Assembly: GCA_004794785.1 (NCBI GenBank)
Contig: SJOL01006726.1
Coordinates: forward strand, 234,168 to 298,167
Source: Opisthorchis felineus
Lineage: Eukaryota > Platyhelminthes > Trematoda > Opisthorchiida > Opisthorchiidae
Direction: 5' to 3'
Length of the DNA stretch: 64,000 nucleotides
Shown here: one piece after another, positions 46,667 through 56,878 of the stretch
How positions within the stretch are numbered: position 1 is the stretch's first letter
Layout: the number at the start of each line of letters is the position of its first letter
Notes under the pieces: generated by a model
What the model was told of the DNA's origin: nothing
Databases searched by the model: none
What the model saw: only the letters and a program-made list of their open reading frames with translations
Translations under genes and position numbers: made by a program

Positions 46667-46807
46667 GGGGGGGGGGCAGACAAGGTTGAATCTATGTGTC
46701 CTGTCAGTTTTCTGTCAACTGTTAAGGAAGACCATTAGTCCCCGTTGGCCTTGCTAACGACTTCAGACAAAAAAAAACTGAAGAAAATGATGATGATGAT
46801 GATGATG
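46667..46807 (+). repeat. G10 run and (ATG)7 microsatellite
   Basis: Ten consecutive G at 46667-46676, and seven ATG units at 46787-46807. Confidence 0.9.
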
Positions 46808-47129
46808 GGGAAAAGTTGTAGTTTAGTTTGCTTAAGCCTTGAACAGATAAACAGGTCATGTGTGTAAAGTACGCCAATTCGGATGGGATGCTTTTCTTAG
46901 TAGAGTGCCCCATCTCTAGGGAATGTGGTGTGTGGGCCTTGACGATAGTCACGCAAATCTAAAGTAAACGAAACTCAAGAAGGACATCAAACCTAGGTGA
47001 ATGAGTGCTCTTCTTAGATCCTATCTTCCTTGGATGAATAAGCTAGACGACTGGCGTAGATGATAGGCAACCAGCTGCCATATACCTCTGCCTACTGATC
47101 ACGTGAGAGTATTTTTGAGTTTTTATAGA

Positions 47130-47290
47130 TATTTCATCCTGTATGTGAAGCCAATCTATGCACTAAACAAATATTTCGTCCTTATTGGAGATCATTATTA
47201 GGGCACGGAAATTAATAGGGAGACTCGAACCCGTGCCCCACCGTCTAGTAGTTTGAACACGGCCACGAGCGGCTGACCTCAACCTAGAAT
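47130..47290 (-). mobile_element. Family B SINE copy
   Basis: A minus-strand copy with the 3' text (reverse of ACAGGATGAAATAT), hammerhead region (TCCAATAAGGACGAAATA, core shifted and damaged), TAGTGC, and the B box (reverse of GACTCGAACCCGTGCC at 47222-47237). Confidence 0.5.
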
Positions 47291-47989
47291 GTACCTACGG
47301 CCACACCGCAAAACCAATATTCCCTCATTGTGAGTAAATGGGAGAACTTCTAAAAACTTAGCTACTTCGGGCTGTATCTGACGTGACACAACTCTCAGCG
47401 GAAGAAATCAAGACCCCGATTTCCGCCTTCAAGAAGTCAGCCGTATTCTGATGAGGAATTCCAGAGAAGCACCATACACATTTAGATGTCTCCCAATTCT
47501 TTCATCAGGACTTCGTAGCAGTTATTCCTCAGAGGGCATAGAAATCTCTGAATTACCGCCCATCTGCCGCCCCAAGGGCTAACAGTGAAAAGTTTTTAAT
47601 GGCTGAAACAAAGCGATTCATTTCAACTGCAGCTGCCTCAGAAAATTGCAACTATTCTCTCCCTCTCAAAAACACTGGAGCAGGATAGAAAATTTAACCT
47701 GTTAGCTGATCACGAGTAGGTTTGACTCTTCTAATTTGGGACTCAGTTGAAACTTACCGTAGCCTGACGACATTCTTCAACCGAAAAGGCTAGGTGAAGC
47801 TGAACTTAGGAGGACATCAGGATGAAAAATGAAGAGGTTGTGAGTGTTTCTTCAACGATGCAGGAATCAGCATCCTCGTGATTTCGGATGGACGGTTTTT
47901 TGTTTCTGGCTTCGGCTTATATTTTTTTCAAGAGTAACTCATATATGAAAAGTGGACAGCAGCCTCATTTTGAGGAAACTTATCGCAAG

Positions 47990-48420
47990 ACTGCTGAAAA
48001 CTCTTCGACGGCCCCCGACTGTCTTCGCCCTTCCGCTCAGGGCTAATCGGTCACCGAGTTTCCATCAATCTCTTACGTATAACCTGAAGCCAAATTGGAT
48101 GGGAATCTCCAAATAGTTTCATTTGAGTGCAAATTTGGTTTTCACAGAAGACTCAACTGAAAGCGGCTGAATTTTTGGTTTATGATATTCCTAAACTTTG
48201 CTGCATCAAGCCGCCTCATGTTCCAGCTGGTACGATATTCGAGATATCGCAATACGTTGTTGTGTAAAAGTTACACACGACTCGTAATTTGGCTGAAAAC
48301 TCTTCAACAGTCCACTATCAGTTTTGTATCTCTTCGAGCTCATTAATTAGGCACAGTCCCCGAGTTGCGTCAACCTCATGTTCTTCTCAAAACGAAAGTA
48401 GAAAGAATTTGCCAAATGTT
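47990..48420 (-). mobile_element. Family A tandem dimer
   Basis: Two equivalent hammerhead regions on the minus strand (near 48005-48055 and 48305-48350), separated by one complete unit of about 300 bp that runs through the CGATATTCGAGATATCG palindrome at 48229-48245. Both cores are mutated. This is the clearest tandem unit of the family in the window. Confidence 0.6.
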
Positions 48421-48668
48421 CTCAGTTGCATGCCCATTTGGTATTTACGGAAGACACAACTGAGAGCGGTCGTTTGGGCTCAAGTAGAGCATAAGGTTGA
48501 CGGAATCTTGTTGGAGTTGTGTCCACTTGATGGGCCCGAAGAATTGCGACACCGTTCCTGGGTTGTCAAAGAGTTTCCAACAATCTGATAAGAAATCTGT
48601 TACGTCTAGACAGCATAGCACCATAACTTTTGTTATGCACGTGACTTATGGTCTCATGGTATTCCCAG

Positions 48669-48864
48669 GTTGGCTTCGATACCAACCTCATGGTGGTCAT
48701 TGGTCGTGCAAATCACGTGGGTCATTGTTCGTGATCCTTGCAACTTTTATACGTTCACGCGCCGGCCTTGTCTCTCGTCACACAGTGCAGAAAGGTTGTT
48801 TGGAAGGTTCTTTTCTTGTGGCATCCCATTTCTACGGCAAGAAAGGCACCGCGTTTCTCCAGAG
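48669..48864 (+). CDS. Exon of an unidentified gene
   Basis: A plus-strand 196-nt exon from acceptor TGGTATTCCCAG to donor CCAGAG|GTGAAC. It encodes LASIPTSWWSLVVQITWVIV, then FTRRPCLSSHSAERLFG and CGIPFLRQERHRVSPE. One-base start, phase-0 end. It includes a moderately hydrophobic segment. The flanks are family A sequence upstream and a gene-poor region downstream. It is not recognised. Confidence 0.45.
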
Positions 48865-49509
48865 GTGAACGTCCACCAGAAACGTTCTTAAGACATCTAT
48901 GGACTTACTGTTAGCTATAGACATCCGAGTTGCTAACTTGGACTTCCAGTCTATCTAACCGCTGTGATATCCGCTCGAAATGTTTGCTTGTTTCTATGAT
49001 AGTTTGCTGTTTGTGGATCTCGCTTTTTTGCGTTTCTGACACAAGGACCTAAAAACGCCCAAAAATAATACGGACCACCGGACTGAACAGAATAACACTG
49101 GATAGCTCGCACAGCGTAACACTACTCTGGCATTTGCACAACAGGATTTCAGACACTTTTGCCGTCTAACATGATCGATTCTTCTGATTCGCGTTCCCCA
49201 AATATCATTGGTTGTCACTGCCTGTTTGAAAAAAAAAAAACCTGAGTTATGTCCATTCTTTCGCTGACAGATGACGCAACAGGATAAATGGCGAAAAACG
49301 TTAAGCCCATCGTTAATCGTAAAGTAAACGAGAAACCCTTTCCGAACACCTGACCTATCAGGTCTTCGATTTCAATAACGATTGAAAAACGGCTGAAGAA
49401 TAACAAACGATGGCAGTGGGCTATTGGATGGATACTAATTTCCAGTTTCTCATGAAGGGAAACATACGGCGGTAGACAACGGAAAATCAATAAATAAAGG
49501 TCGTCATTC

Positions 49510-49640
49510 ACAGAAGCATAGTGGTGAAAGTCCGGAATTAGTGACTTTGAAGGTCCTGATTTGGACCCAACCTCACCATGTCGCCTTTTTCTGTCTAGGT
49601 TTGCGCACAGCTAACAGCATCTCAGCTTTCGTGTTTCTTC
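49510..49640 (+). mobile_element. Family C SINE copy
   Basis: A degraded plus-strand copy: GCATAGTGGTGAAAG (A-box region), TTTGGACCCAACC (B-box remnant), TGTCTAGGTTTGCGC and ATCTCAGCTTTCGTG in the usual order. Confidence 0.45.
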
Positions 49641-50089
49641 TAGATGACATCGCAGGCAGAGACCGAAAGGGTGCTGCAGCCGGACGATTATTTCAGTTTG
49701 TAAACAGGAAACAGTCCTCTCTAATGCGCTTAAAATCCCTTGGTCATGAGCTGAATGTAATTGACAAAAAGCGCTTCGCGACAAATTGTTGGCAACGCCC
49801 ATCCTCCCTGAAAAATGGTCCTAATATGCTCGTTGTACTGAACCACTTGTGGGCGGACTCTGTCTGATAATAGCCTACTCAGTTAGCGAGTCGACGCCAA
49901 GATACAGAAAACGAATTTGTGTCTTTGAGTCGTTCTGCTGCTTGGACGCCTTTGAAACTATTGGTCAAATGCTTTGATGAATATTCCGCAAAACGTCAGA
50001 ATTTGATGCGCAAAGTTCCAACCAACAGACGTGGAGTCCTTAATTCCTAATTTTCAATAAGATACAAGAACATTATGAGTATTTATACT

Positions 50090-50545
50090 TGACACACAAC
50101 TCATACGGTTGCTGAAAACTTTTCTACACCCCACTTGACCAGTTCCACTCTTACACCTGGGGCTCATCAAGTAGGCGCAGGCCCCCGAGTTTCCACCAAC
50201 TTTGTGTTCTATTTGATCTCAAATATGGACCAATATCGACCAATACTCGTATTTGCACACAAATTTGGTTTTGACAGCAGTCTCAACTGAATCCAGCTGA
50301 CTCTGGTATTTTTATGATGATCCGGTTCAACCGAAAACGAAGCACCAGATCGCCCCATGTTTCAGCTGGTATAAAATTTGAGATATCGCAATAGGCCGTC
50401 GGTTGGGCGTAACACACTACTCATACTGTTGCTGAAAACTCACCGACAGCCCACGACTAGTTTCATAAACGAGAGATTTAACTGCATTCAGTTCGATCTT
50501 CCGACAAAGCCGTATTCGTGCGCAACTACGAGCAAATTTCAAAAT
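50090..50545. mobile_element. Family A dimer with fold-back end
   Basis: A minus-strand unit (hammerhead region near 50139-50178, core TTGATGA) is followed after about 320 bp by the start of a second unit (GACAGCCCACGACTAGTTTC, 50443-50462). It then changes strand at about 50464 into a plus-strand copy (TAAACGAGAGATTTAACTGC). Confidence 0.5.
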
Positions 50546-51644
50546 TTGAAAGAGTTTCTTAACTTCTTCTTGTTGGACAATGTTTCTGTACGCATAAACA
50601 TGAGTTCAAAACACAGGGGGCATTTGTACCAGTTGGGAGTAAGCTCAACCTTCCAGGGTTACTCATAAAGTGCAGAAGATTCAGGTGAAAATTCCCAGCC
50701 CAGCCTCCAGTTATCAAGACGTTTATTTAATAAGGACGTCTATCACAACACAGATTATCGATCTGTTCACCGCATTTGAAATTCAAAGCTAGGCGTAAGG
50801 CCAGATGAGGACGCATGTCACCAGTGTCTTGCCGAGTGCAAACCTCGGACTTATGAGAACAACAGCATTCGTCGACAGTGTTCATTCTTCCTAATGTCGG
50901 CTTATTAGCGACAATTTCTTACGCTTTCCACAGGTGTTTTGCCAGCCACTCATCTGAAGTATTTTTCCATGGTTTTCAACGAGTTGATTAGATAACCTGG
51001 TCCGTGGCTCACCCGGATAACATAGGAAAGATTGAGCACATCAAGGGATGTAAATACTAATTTGATGAAACAAAACAGAGCACTTCAAGGTGTGGTGTTA
51101 TGGGTTCAATAATTCGGCTGCCGTGGGTAACCGTTGTCAATGCTTTTTACGGCAAGCCATCATTGGTTTGACTATGGGTCCCTCGGCCTCTAGTTTTGGT
51201 GTAAATGAGACTTTGCAAGTGTGTCGGTAAGCATGTCTATACAGTAGTTGCCACTGCCGCTGGATTGTGAAAATATCGATCAGTGAAAGTTGCTCCCTGA
51301 GTACACGTGTGGGCGAGTATTCTTTGTCAGTCTAATCTTAGCAGGGTCGGCTTGGTCAGTGCGTTAAACACAAGATAGGGGCATGGTAACAATGATGACT
51401 TTGACATACAGGCACACAAAATCATATTGAACCGACAAAGCTAACCGAATGATTCCTTTTGAGTACATGTAGAGTGTTTAAGCTTAGGTTAGAGTTTTTA
51501 TATTTCAGGAAAGTTTGCTCGGATCGTGTCACATGTGTTGCGTGCGTGGCGGCTTGGTGAACTCGGAGATCTCGGAATGTGGAAAACAGAAGGATTTTGG
51601 GTCCAGCTGTTCAAATCTCTACTAATCTGTCTGTCTGAGATCGA

Positions 51645-51790
51645 CATAGCTCATTGGTTGAGACACGAACTTACTGGCCGGAAGCTCGTGGTTCGAATCC
51701 AATCCTGGTATCTCGACTGTTCCTGTGTAGGCTTGGGCAACTTGGCAGTTTTGGGTGGCAGGGCAGCTAGGAACTGATTAGGTGTGGCAA
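51645..51790 (+). mobile_element. Family C SINE copy (well preserved)
   Basis: A box ATAGCTCATTGGTTGAGAC (51647-51665) and B box GTGGTTCGAATCCAATCC (51688-51705), then CTCGACTGTTCCTGTGTAGG and CTTGGGCAACTTGGCAG. Confidence 0.6.
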
Positions 51791-51866
51791 CGGTCTGATC
51801 GTGTGTTTCATCTAATCGGCCGGACATGCCACATAACAAAGTGTCATCCATCTGTTCTGGTTTTAC

Positions 51867-52148
51867 CTTTGGCCTGACGTTCGTTCTCCAGCAATTATTT
51901 CCGCGTTCAACCTCTCAAAGTCCTTCGTTTTGGTTTCATTCGAATGCATTCTTTCAATTCCATCAGTGCGTGTTTTACGCAGTGCCATTGCAAAGGGCAT
52001 ATTTTGGACAGCTAACGTCGGGTGCAGATTTTTGATATATTGAAAGCTCTTCACTTTAGGTCCCTCTTCCCCGAAAAAACTGACTGCTCTTTGAAGCAAG
52101 TCAGGAATACATTTTCTGGTCAGTTGGTACGACAGTGATTGTGTCAAC
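51867..52148 (-). CDS. Second exon of a signal-anchor protein gene
   Basis: A 282-nt minus-strand exon from a CACAAAAG acceptor to CAAAG|GTAAAA. It encodes about 94 residues with LTRKCIPDLLQRAVSFFGEE, KVKSFQYIKNLHPTLAV, ALRKTRTDGIERMHSNE and KDFERLNAEIIAGER. It is charged and helix-rich. Its one-base start completes the two-base end of the exon at 52745-52968. No later exon was found, so the catalytic or functional part of the protein is outside the view. Confidence 0.55.
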
Positions 52149-52744
52149 CTTTTGTGTATGGAAGATGGGCAAAGTCACAGTGGAGACGATAATCTGTGCA
52201 CTACATTACTGTGATTATCCCATTTGAGTGGACTTAAAACAATTCGGAAGAACAAAATCTGCCCGACCAAAGCTGCTTATGATGTAAGCACAAAGCAAGA
52301 ACTGTTTGAGAAAGCAGCAGTCTTCCCTATCCATCGGCATCTTGTTAGGACATGACATAGAATACATCATCAATAATCTGTTCCACGTAATCTTAAACGA
52401 TCCGGCGCCTAAAAGAAATCTCCCGCCGTTTCCCGTCACGACGCAAGAATAACTTTCAATGGCTAAGTGGACAGGGTAGTTTGTTTTCAAACAGATGTGA
52501 CGTCATGCTAACAAATCGCGTCGATAGCTCATATGGTCTGGTCACCACCCCAGCATAGATATGTCAACCGTTTTCCAGCAAATATATTCCTGGTAATGAG
52601 ATACATTACCAGTTCAGCCAAAAATTATACTAAAACGGAGCGTACGTAAATTGTGAGACAACGTATAGTCAGGTTAGCTTTGCGGTAGCAGTCTGAATTC
52701 GGATTCTAACCAGGGTGATTGTATGCCGCGGTCATCAGTGTTAC

Positions 52745-52968
52745 CATGCATCCGTCCTGTGTCCAGCGCAGAGAAGCAGTGGTCTATGTCCCTTCAAGAT
52801 GTAGTAATATTTCGTCGGAAAGCCGGACGGGCGTACTAGCTGTTCTAACGGTCGTCGTGTCCTAACAGTCAGTCGGCAGCAGCCGTGTAAAATGATTGCG
52901 ACTACAAACAAAACACCCAACCCTCGTGGAATGAACTTGCTGTGAGCTAATGTGTGGAAAACGACCAT
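52745..52968 (-). CDS. First exon of a probable type II membrane protein
   Basis: The minus-strand ATG is at 52968-52966 and the donor is GCATG|GTAACA. The N-terminus reads MVVFHTLAHSKFIPRGLG, then a hydrophobic run (VLFVVAIILHGCCRL) preceded by basic residues and followed by Arg-rich TVRTRRPLEQLVRPSG. This pattern fits a cleaved signal or a signal anchor with a short cytosolic tail, as in Golgi enzymes; the specific class is inference. The gene faces the plus-strand gene at 53582. Confidence 0.5.
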
Positions 52969-52969
52969 G

Positions 52970-53580
52970 CGTCCTCCTTTGGGGAAAACATTTGAGGGTG
53001 GCCGGATATTTGAAAGGGGTTAGCCGTAAAATATGTTACCTACCTGCTGCGTCTGACTGAAGCAATTCAGCGAAACCTAGTTCAGGACCATCTGCCAGGG
53101 GAAGCCTGAGTGATCCCTGCGTTCCACGCCGAAGAACCAAAAAGTTTACGTATTAGCAAAAAAATGATATACTTGGTCATACAAGGCATAAAACCCGGTT
53201 GGTTGATACCCCGCATGTTTTGCGGGGTATTCTCACCACCCTGTCCTATTTTGAGTTAAATCAGGCTCGTCTGATCACACATTTATAATGTCTGCTCGAG
53301 TGGTGAGGAAGCGCCTTCAAGGACAGCTGTCAAGCTTGGAGAACAAGCCGTTAGACACCTGACCGACTACCAACCAATGCAGTCAAATTGCCAATAGTCC
53401 AAAGTGGTTCCAAGTGAATTACCGAAGTTATTTCTTTGAGATAGCTTCCACAAAGGAGAGAAAAATGTAGAATATTATCACATGTATATTTCCGTTCGAA
53501 TGGAGTTTGAAACCTCAAACAACGTTCTTTTACAAACACGTGCGTGTGGCTCGATGAAGCGGCTTGGCAACAAAATAATG
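52970..53580. promoter_or_regulatory. Putative shared promoter region of a divergent pair
   Basis: About 610 bp separate two predicted start codons on opposite strands. It contains a family D fragment (53280-53375: GTGGTGAGGAAGCGCC, then ACAGCTGTCAAGCTTGGAGA) and an inverted ACCCCGCATG..CATGCGGGGT-like motif at 53207-53228. No TATA box is obvious at a fixed distance. Confidence 0.3.
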
Positions 53581-53581
53581 A

Positions 53582-53908
53582 ATGGTTGACCTGGAAGTAC
53601 AACTGGTTTATAGAGAACAGTCCCGAAACTGGAGTTGGCAACTGCCTGGCTGCCGGCTGATGGACTGTGCTAGAGTACATGATTTACATCATGGGACCAA
53701 TTCTGGCGCTAATAAATCTAACCTGACAAGTGAACAGTTGTGTTTTCTCGGCTGGATATTGCAGGCTGCTATCTTGATGCGACCGGGCTGTTTTGCTAGA
53801 TCACGCCTTCTCAGAGTCATTCAGGGAAATGGGTTTTTCAACGGGCGAGTATTAGCTAATCTTTTATCACCGACGGGATCTGCAGAGATCGTGGAGCTGA
53901 CACGCAAG
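53582..53908 (+). CDS. First exon of an unidentified gene
   Basis: A plus-strand ATG (53582) opens 109 codons up to donor ACACGCAAG|GTAAAT. It encodes MVDLEVQLVYREQSRNWSW, LTSEQLCFLGWILQAAILM, RPGCFARSRLLRVIQGNGF and ANLLSPTGSAEIVELTRK. Hydrophobic helix-like segments alternate with basic ones. It ends in phase 0, matching the exon at 54144. The family is unknown. Confidence 0.55.
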
Positions 53909-54143
53909 GTAAATTCTTTCAGAGAGACTAAATGGAATGTATCTAAATACTACTCAGAAGTTGATGCAACTACTGAAAAGTGCATTACCGGGTTGGCTCT
54001 TCCTGGAGCTTACCAGGTGGGCGTGGTGCCCAAATCTCCGGTAACCTCCTTGCCTACTTGAGACCAACTTGCGTGTACCTTCATTCATTTTCAAATTGTG
54101 CTATTACTCTGACGGTATTCCTTGAGAACTTGTGACTCAACAG

Positions 54144-54346
54144 CACTCGGTAGAAACAAAACGTGAGAATTTTTTAACCGGAAACTTCAAGCATTTTTTG
54201 TACTCTATGAATTCAGAATGCATATGCCTACATATCAGAACTAAAGTGGTTTTAAACGACACAACTTCACAAAAACATGATCAATTGACACATACCATCC
54301 AGACTGTCGTTTTGAATAACGAACAAGTACACGCGTTGAATCAAAG
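54144..54346 (+). CDS. Second exon, same gene as 53582
   Basis: A plus-strand 203-nt exon from acceptor GTGACTCAACAG to donor ATCAAAG|GTGTGC. It encodes HSVETKRENFLTGNFKHFLY, ECICLHIRTKVVLNDTTSQK and QTVVLNNEQVHALNQ. Joined to the first exon across a 235-nt intron without a frame break. It ends two bases into a codon. No following exon was identified. Confidence 0.5.
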
Positions 54347-54569
54347 GTGTGCTCCTTCGAATAGGTCCAACACAATGTGGTCTCCACTGAGAGGTGGCTT
54401 CCCTTGAGAGGGGACCAGTGTAAAACTATGCGAATTTGTACTTCAAGAAAAAGACAACACTTTTTTTACGGTCCGTATGATATTACTCTTCTTAAATAGC
54501 ACACAATTTTGTGTACCCCTACATGGTGATACACGCTATCCGAATATGAACTGATGGTGTCACCCTGAT

Positions 54570-55075
54570 TGGCGACGGGAAGTTTTAACAAACAAGCTGT
54601 CAGCATCGGAGAATAACTCCAGCGTAACACCATCAGAGTATCAACTCGGGTTTTACGGAGACTCAGCCTAACCTCTGGTTTATGGTGTGCCGCACAAAGG
54701 CCGCTTCATGTTCCAGTTGAGGTGATATTCGAGACATCGCAGTACATTGTATAGACGTAACACATCACTCATTGGTTTGCCGAAAACTCTCCGGCAGCCC
54801 ATGATCGGTTTTGTCCTTTATGGGGCTCATCAGGTGGGCACAGACCCCGAGTTTCCGTCATAAACGAGTGATTCAGCCGAGTCTCCTGTGAAAACCAAAT
54901 CGTTGTGCAAAGTTGAGTATCCGTTAAAGTATGCCTAATTTAGTTTCAAGTAGAGCATAAGGACAAGGGAACTGGGGGACTGTGTCTACATGATGAGCTC
55001 GAAGTGGAAAGGCCAACCAGTCGTGAGCTGCTGAAGAGCTTTCAGCAACATTGTGAGTAGTTTCCTTTATGGAAA
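54570..55075. mobile_element. Family A fold-back pair
   Basis: A minus-strand unit with hammerhead region 54796-54840 (CTGATGA intact, stem II GCCC/GGAC, GAAA changed to AAAA). It switches at about 54860 to a plus-strand copy whose hammerhead region at 54980-55030 has ATGATGA. Unit text on both sides confirms the inversion. Confidence 0.55.
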
Positions 55076-55163
55076 CATTCGGGTAGCTTCAAGAGGGGGA
55101 ACACAGAAATATGAATACGAAGACCTAAAGACGTTTATTCGATGCCCATGTTAAAGCCACTGC

Positions 55164-55306
55164 AAGTAGGTAATTTAGTAGGTAAGCAAGTGAGCAGGTA
55201 ACTAAGTAATTAAGTAATTATGCAATTAACTAAGTGAGAAAATGGGTGAGTGGGTACCTACGTAAATGATTAAGTAAGCAAGTAAGTGAGCGATTAAGTG
55301 AGTAAT
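55164..55306 (+). repeat. TAAG-rich imperfect tetranucleotide tract
   Basis: About 140 bp dominated by variants of TAAG/TGAG (GTAAGCAAGTGAGC, TTAAGTAAGCAAGTAAGTG). It is interrupted and likely old. Confidence 0.8.
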
Positions 55307-55724
55307 CAGTTTTTATATCAGAATAAAAGAAGGTTCCCGAAAGAATAGCTTTACTATCCACCAAAGGTATAATTTCTTGCAGATGATTGGGCCACGTGAC
55401 GGAATTATCACTCAAAATTGAAACGCGGCGTTGTCTTTACTGCGTCCCCTAGTATTTAAAAGCCACGGTTTATATTTGGTTATCTTTAAAATTGATACGT
55501 TCAGTTTCGAAATGATTGCATTTTACTTCGCCACCTAGACGCAAAGTCACCCAAGAAGGGATACGCCACAAGCGGGAACACTTTGGGTCTCCTGGTGCAC
55601 GTCCCGCATCCAGTAATCCTACTGTATTAGGTATGCGCTAAGGGAATTTATAGATCCTGATTTATTTAGTGATGTCTTTTTACTTAAGTTGAAATATTAA
55701 TTTGGCCAAAAAACCAGTGAATTT

Positions 55725-56095
55725 TCCGTCCGGACGTAATACGCTACTCATAAGGTCACTAAAAACACTTCCACAACTGCCCACGACCTGTTTCGCCCTC
55801 TCTTGGGGCTCATTAGGTAGGCGCAGTCCCCGAGTTTCCGTCAACCTTATGTTCTACTTGAACCCAGTTTGGAGAGAGTTCGACAAGAACTCTTATTTGC
55901 ATGAGTTTGATTTTGACAGGCGACACAGCTGAATCTAGTTGAATCTCTCGTTTTTATGATGGTCCGCTTCAACGGAATGTGCTGCACCAGGCCACTCCAT
56001 GCGATATTTCGAATATCGTATCAACAAAAAGATGAGCCGCCCTGGTGCAGTGCGTTCATTTGAAGCGGACCATCGTAGAGGAGAGCTTTAACTGG
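55725..56095. mobile_element. Family A copy with fold-back end
   Basis: A nearly complete minus-strand unit from TCCGGACGTAATACGCTACT through hammerhead region 55779-55824 to the palindrome TATTTCGAATATCGTA at 56005-56020. There it turns into a plus-strand copy (GATGAGCCGCCCTGGTGCAG). Confidence 0.6.
55779..55824 (-). ncRNA. Hammerhead ribozyme remnant (family A, best stems)
   Basis: Stem I GCCTAC/GTGGGC, stem II GCCC/GGGC, GAAA and cleavage triplet GTC are all intact. The only core change is CTAATGA (G5 to A), which is expected to abolish activity. It is the closest copy to the inferred family A ribozyme. Confidence 0.6.
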
Positions 56096-56306
56096 CTTCA
56101 TTTATAGGGCCTCTGTTTCTAAAATATGGATCTCGGAATTATTTCGCGCTAAAGTCCCTGTACGACATGTAATGATGGTATGAACTGTCACATATGCGGC
56201 GAAGCATTAAGGTCCCAAAATTTCAGAGTGTTTAGGCTGGGTGACTATCAACTAGTTTGGTGTGTATCAGCGCTGACCGTCAGCCTACTGGTGAAGCAAA
56301 CGGTGC

Positions 56307-56484
56307 ATGGTTTTTGATCAAGCGCAGCAGAGTTTCGGTCTGTGTGAATTATTTCAACACCAGTCGGAGCCTGTTAGACGGCCGGCGATTTTTCACAGAG
56401 TAGTTACTTTTTTGGCTGCTCGAGCAGGCATGAGTGATGAGTGCGTGCCTGACGTTTCACGTGGGCTACAATGCCGCGCCGCAG
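56307..56484 (+). CDS. First exon of a two-exon gene
   Basis: A plus-strand ATG (56307) opens 59 codons to a strong donor GCCGCAG|GTATAC. It encodes MVFDQAQQSFGLCELFQHQS, VRRPAIFHRVVTFLAARAG and SDECVPDVSRGLQCRAA. It is GC-rich relative to its surroundings. An in-frame TGA 15 bp upstream supports the start. One-base end. Confidence 0.5.
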
Positions 56485-56499
56485 GTATACGCATTGTTG

Positions 56500-56740
56500 C
56501 ACGCACTCGAATTTGGGAGTATATGCAGCTGTGTATGTGCTACGCTGATGCGTGCGTGCGTACGTGCGTGCGCGAGGTGGTGTGCGTGCGCGTTTTTGCG
56601 CACAAGCGGTGGTGTGCGTGCGTGCATGCGTGCCTACGTGAAAGAGTTGTTAACGTCCTGCAGCCGAGTACGCGTCAAATACTTCCAAGTTATGTACGTG
56701 CGTGTGCATGGGCCTGTGTGTGCGTGTGTGCAGCACCGTC
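56500..56740 (+). repeat. GT/GTGC-rich tract in an intron
   Basis: An imperfect (GTGC)n and (GT)n tract (for example GCGTGCGTGCGTACGTGCGT near 56555) lying between the donor at 56485 and the acceptor at 56759. It creates long but low-complexity open frames rich in Cys, Val, Arg and Ala. Confidence 0.8.
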
Positions 56741-56759
56741 CAAATCAATTTAATCTCAG

Positions 56760-56878
56760 ACCGGCGTCAGACGATAGGTGCTCTGTGGGTGCTGTGTTTC
56801 ACCACGTGTGTGTTTACGCGAGGATATGTGATCCGATCGAAATATGTGAGAACGGATCCCGGGGCCCACCCAGACTGA
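56760..56878 (+). CDS. Second exon, terminal
   Basis: A plus-strand exon from acceptor TTTAATCTCAG to TGA (56876-56878). The two-base start matches the first exon. It encodes RRQTIGALWVLCFTTCVFTR, then YVIRSKYVRTDPGAHPD, with one hydrophobic segment. A different frame (VYARICDPIEICENGS) is longer but out of phase with the first exon. Confidence 0.4.

Noticed and set aside
52215..52408. Minus-strand exon candidate after TTTCTTTTAG (AGSFKITWNRLLMMYSMS...)
   Set aside because: Its two-base start is out of phase with the first exon at 52745, while the exon at 51867-52148 fits directly. Kept out of the gene model.
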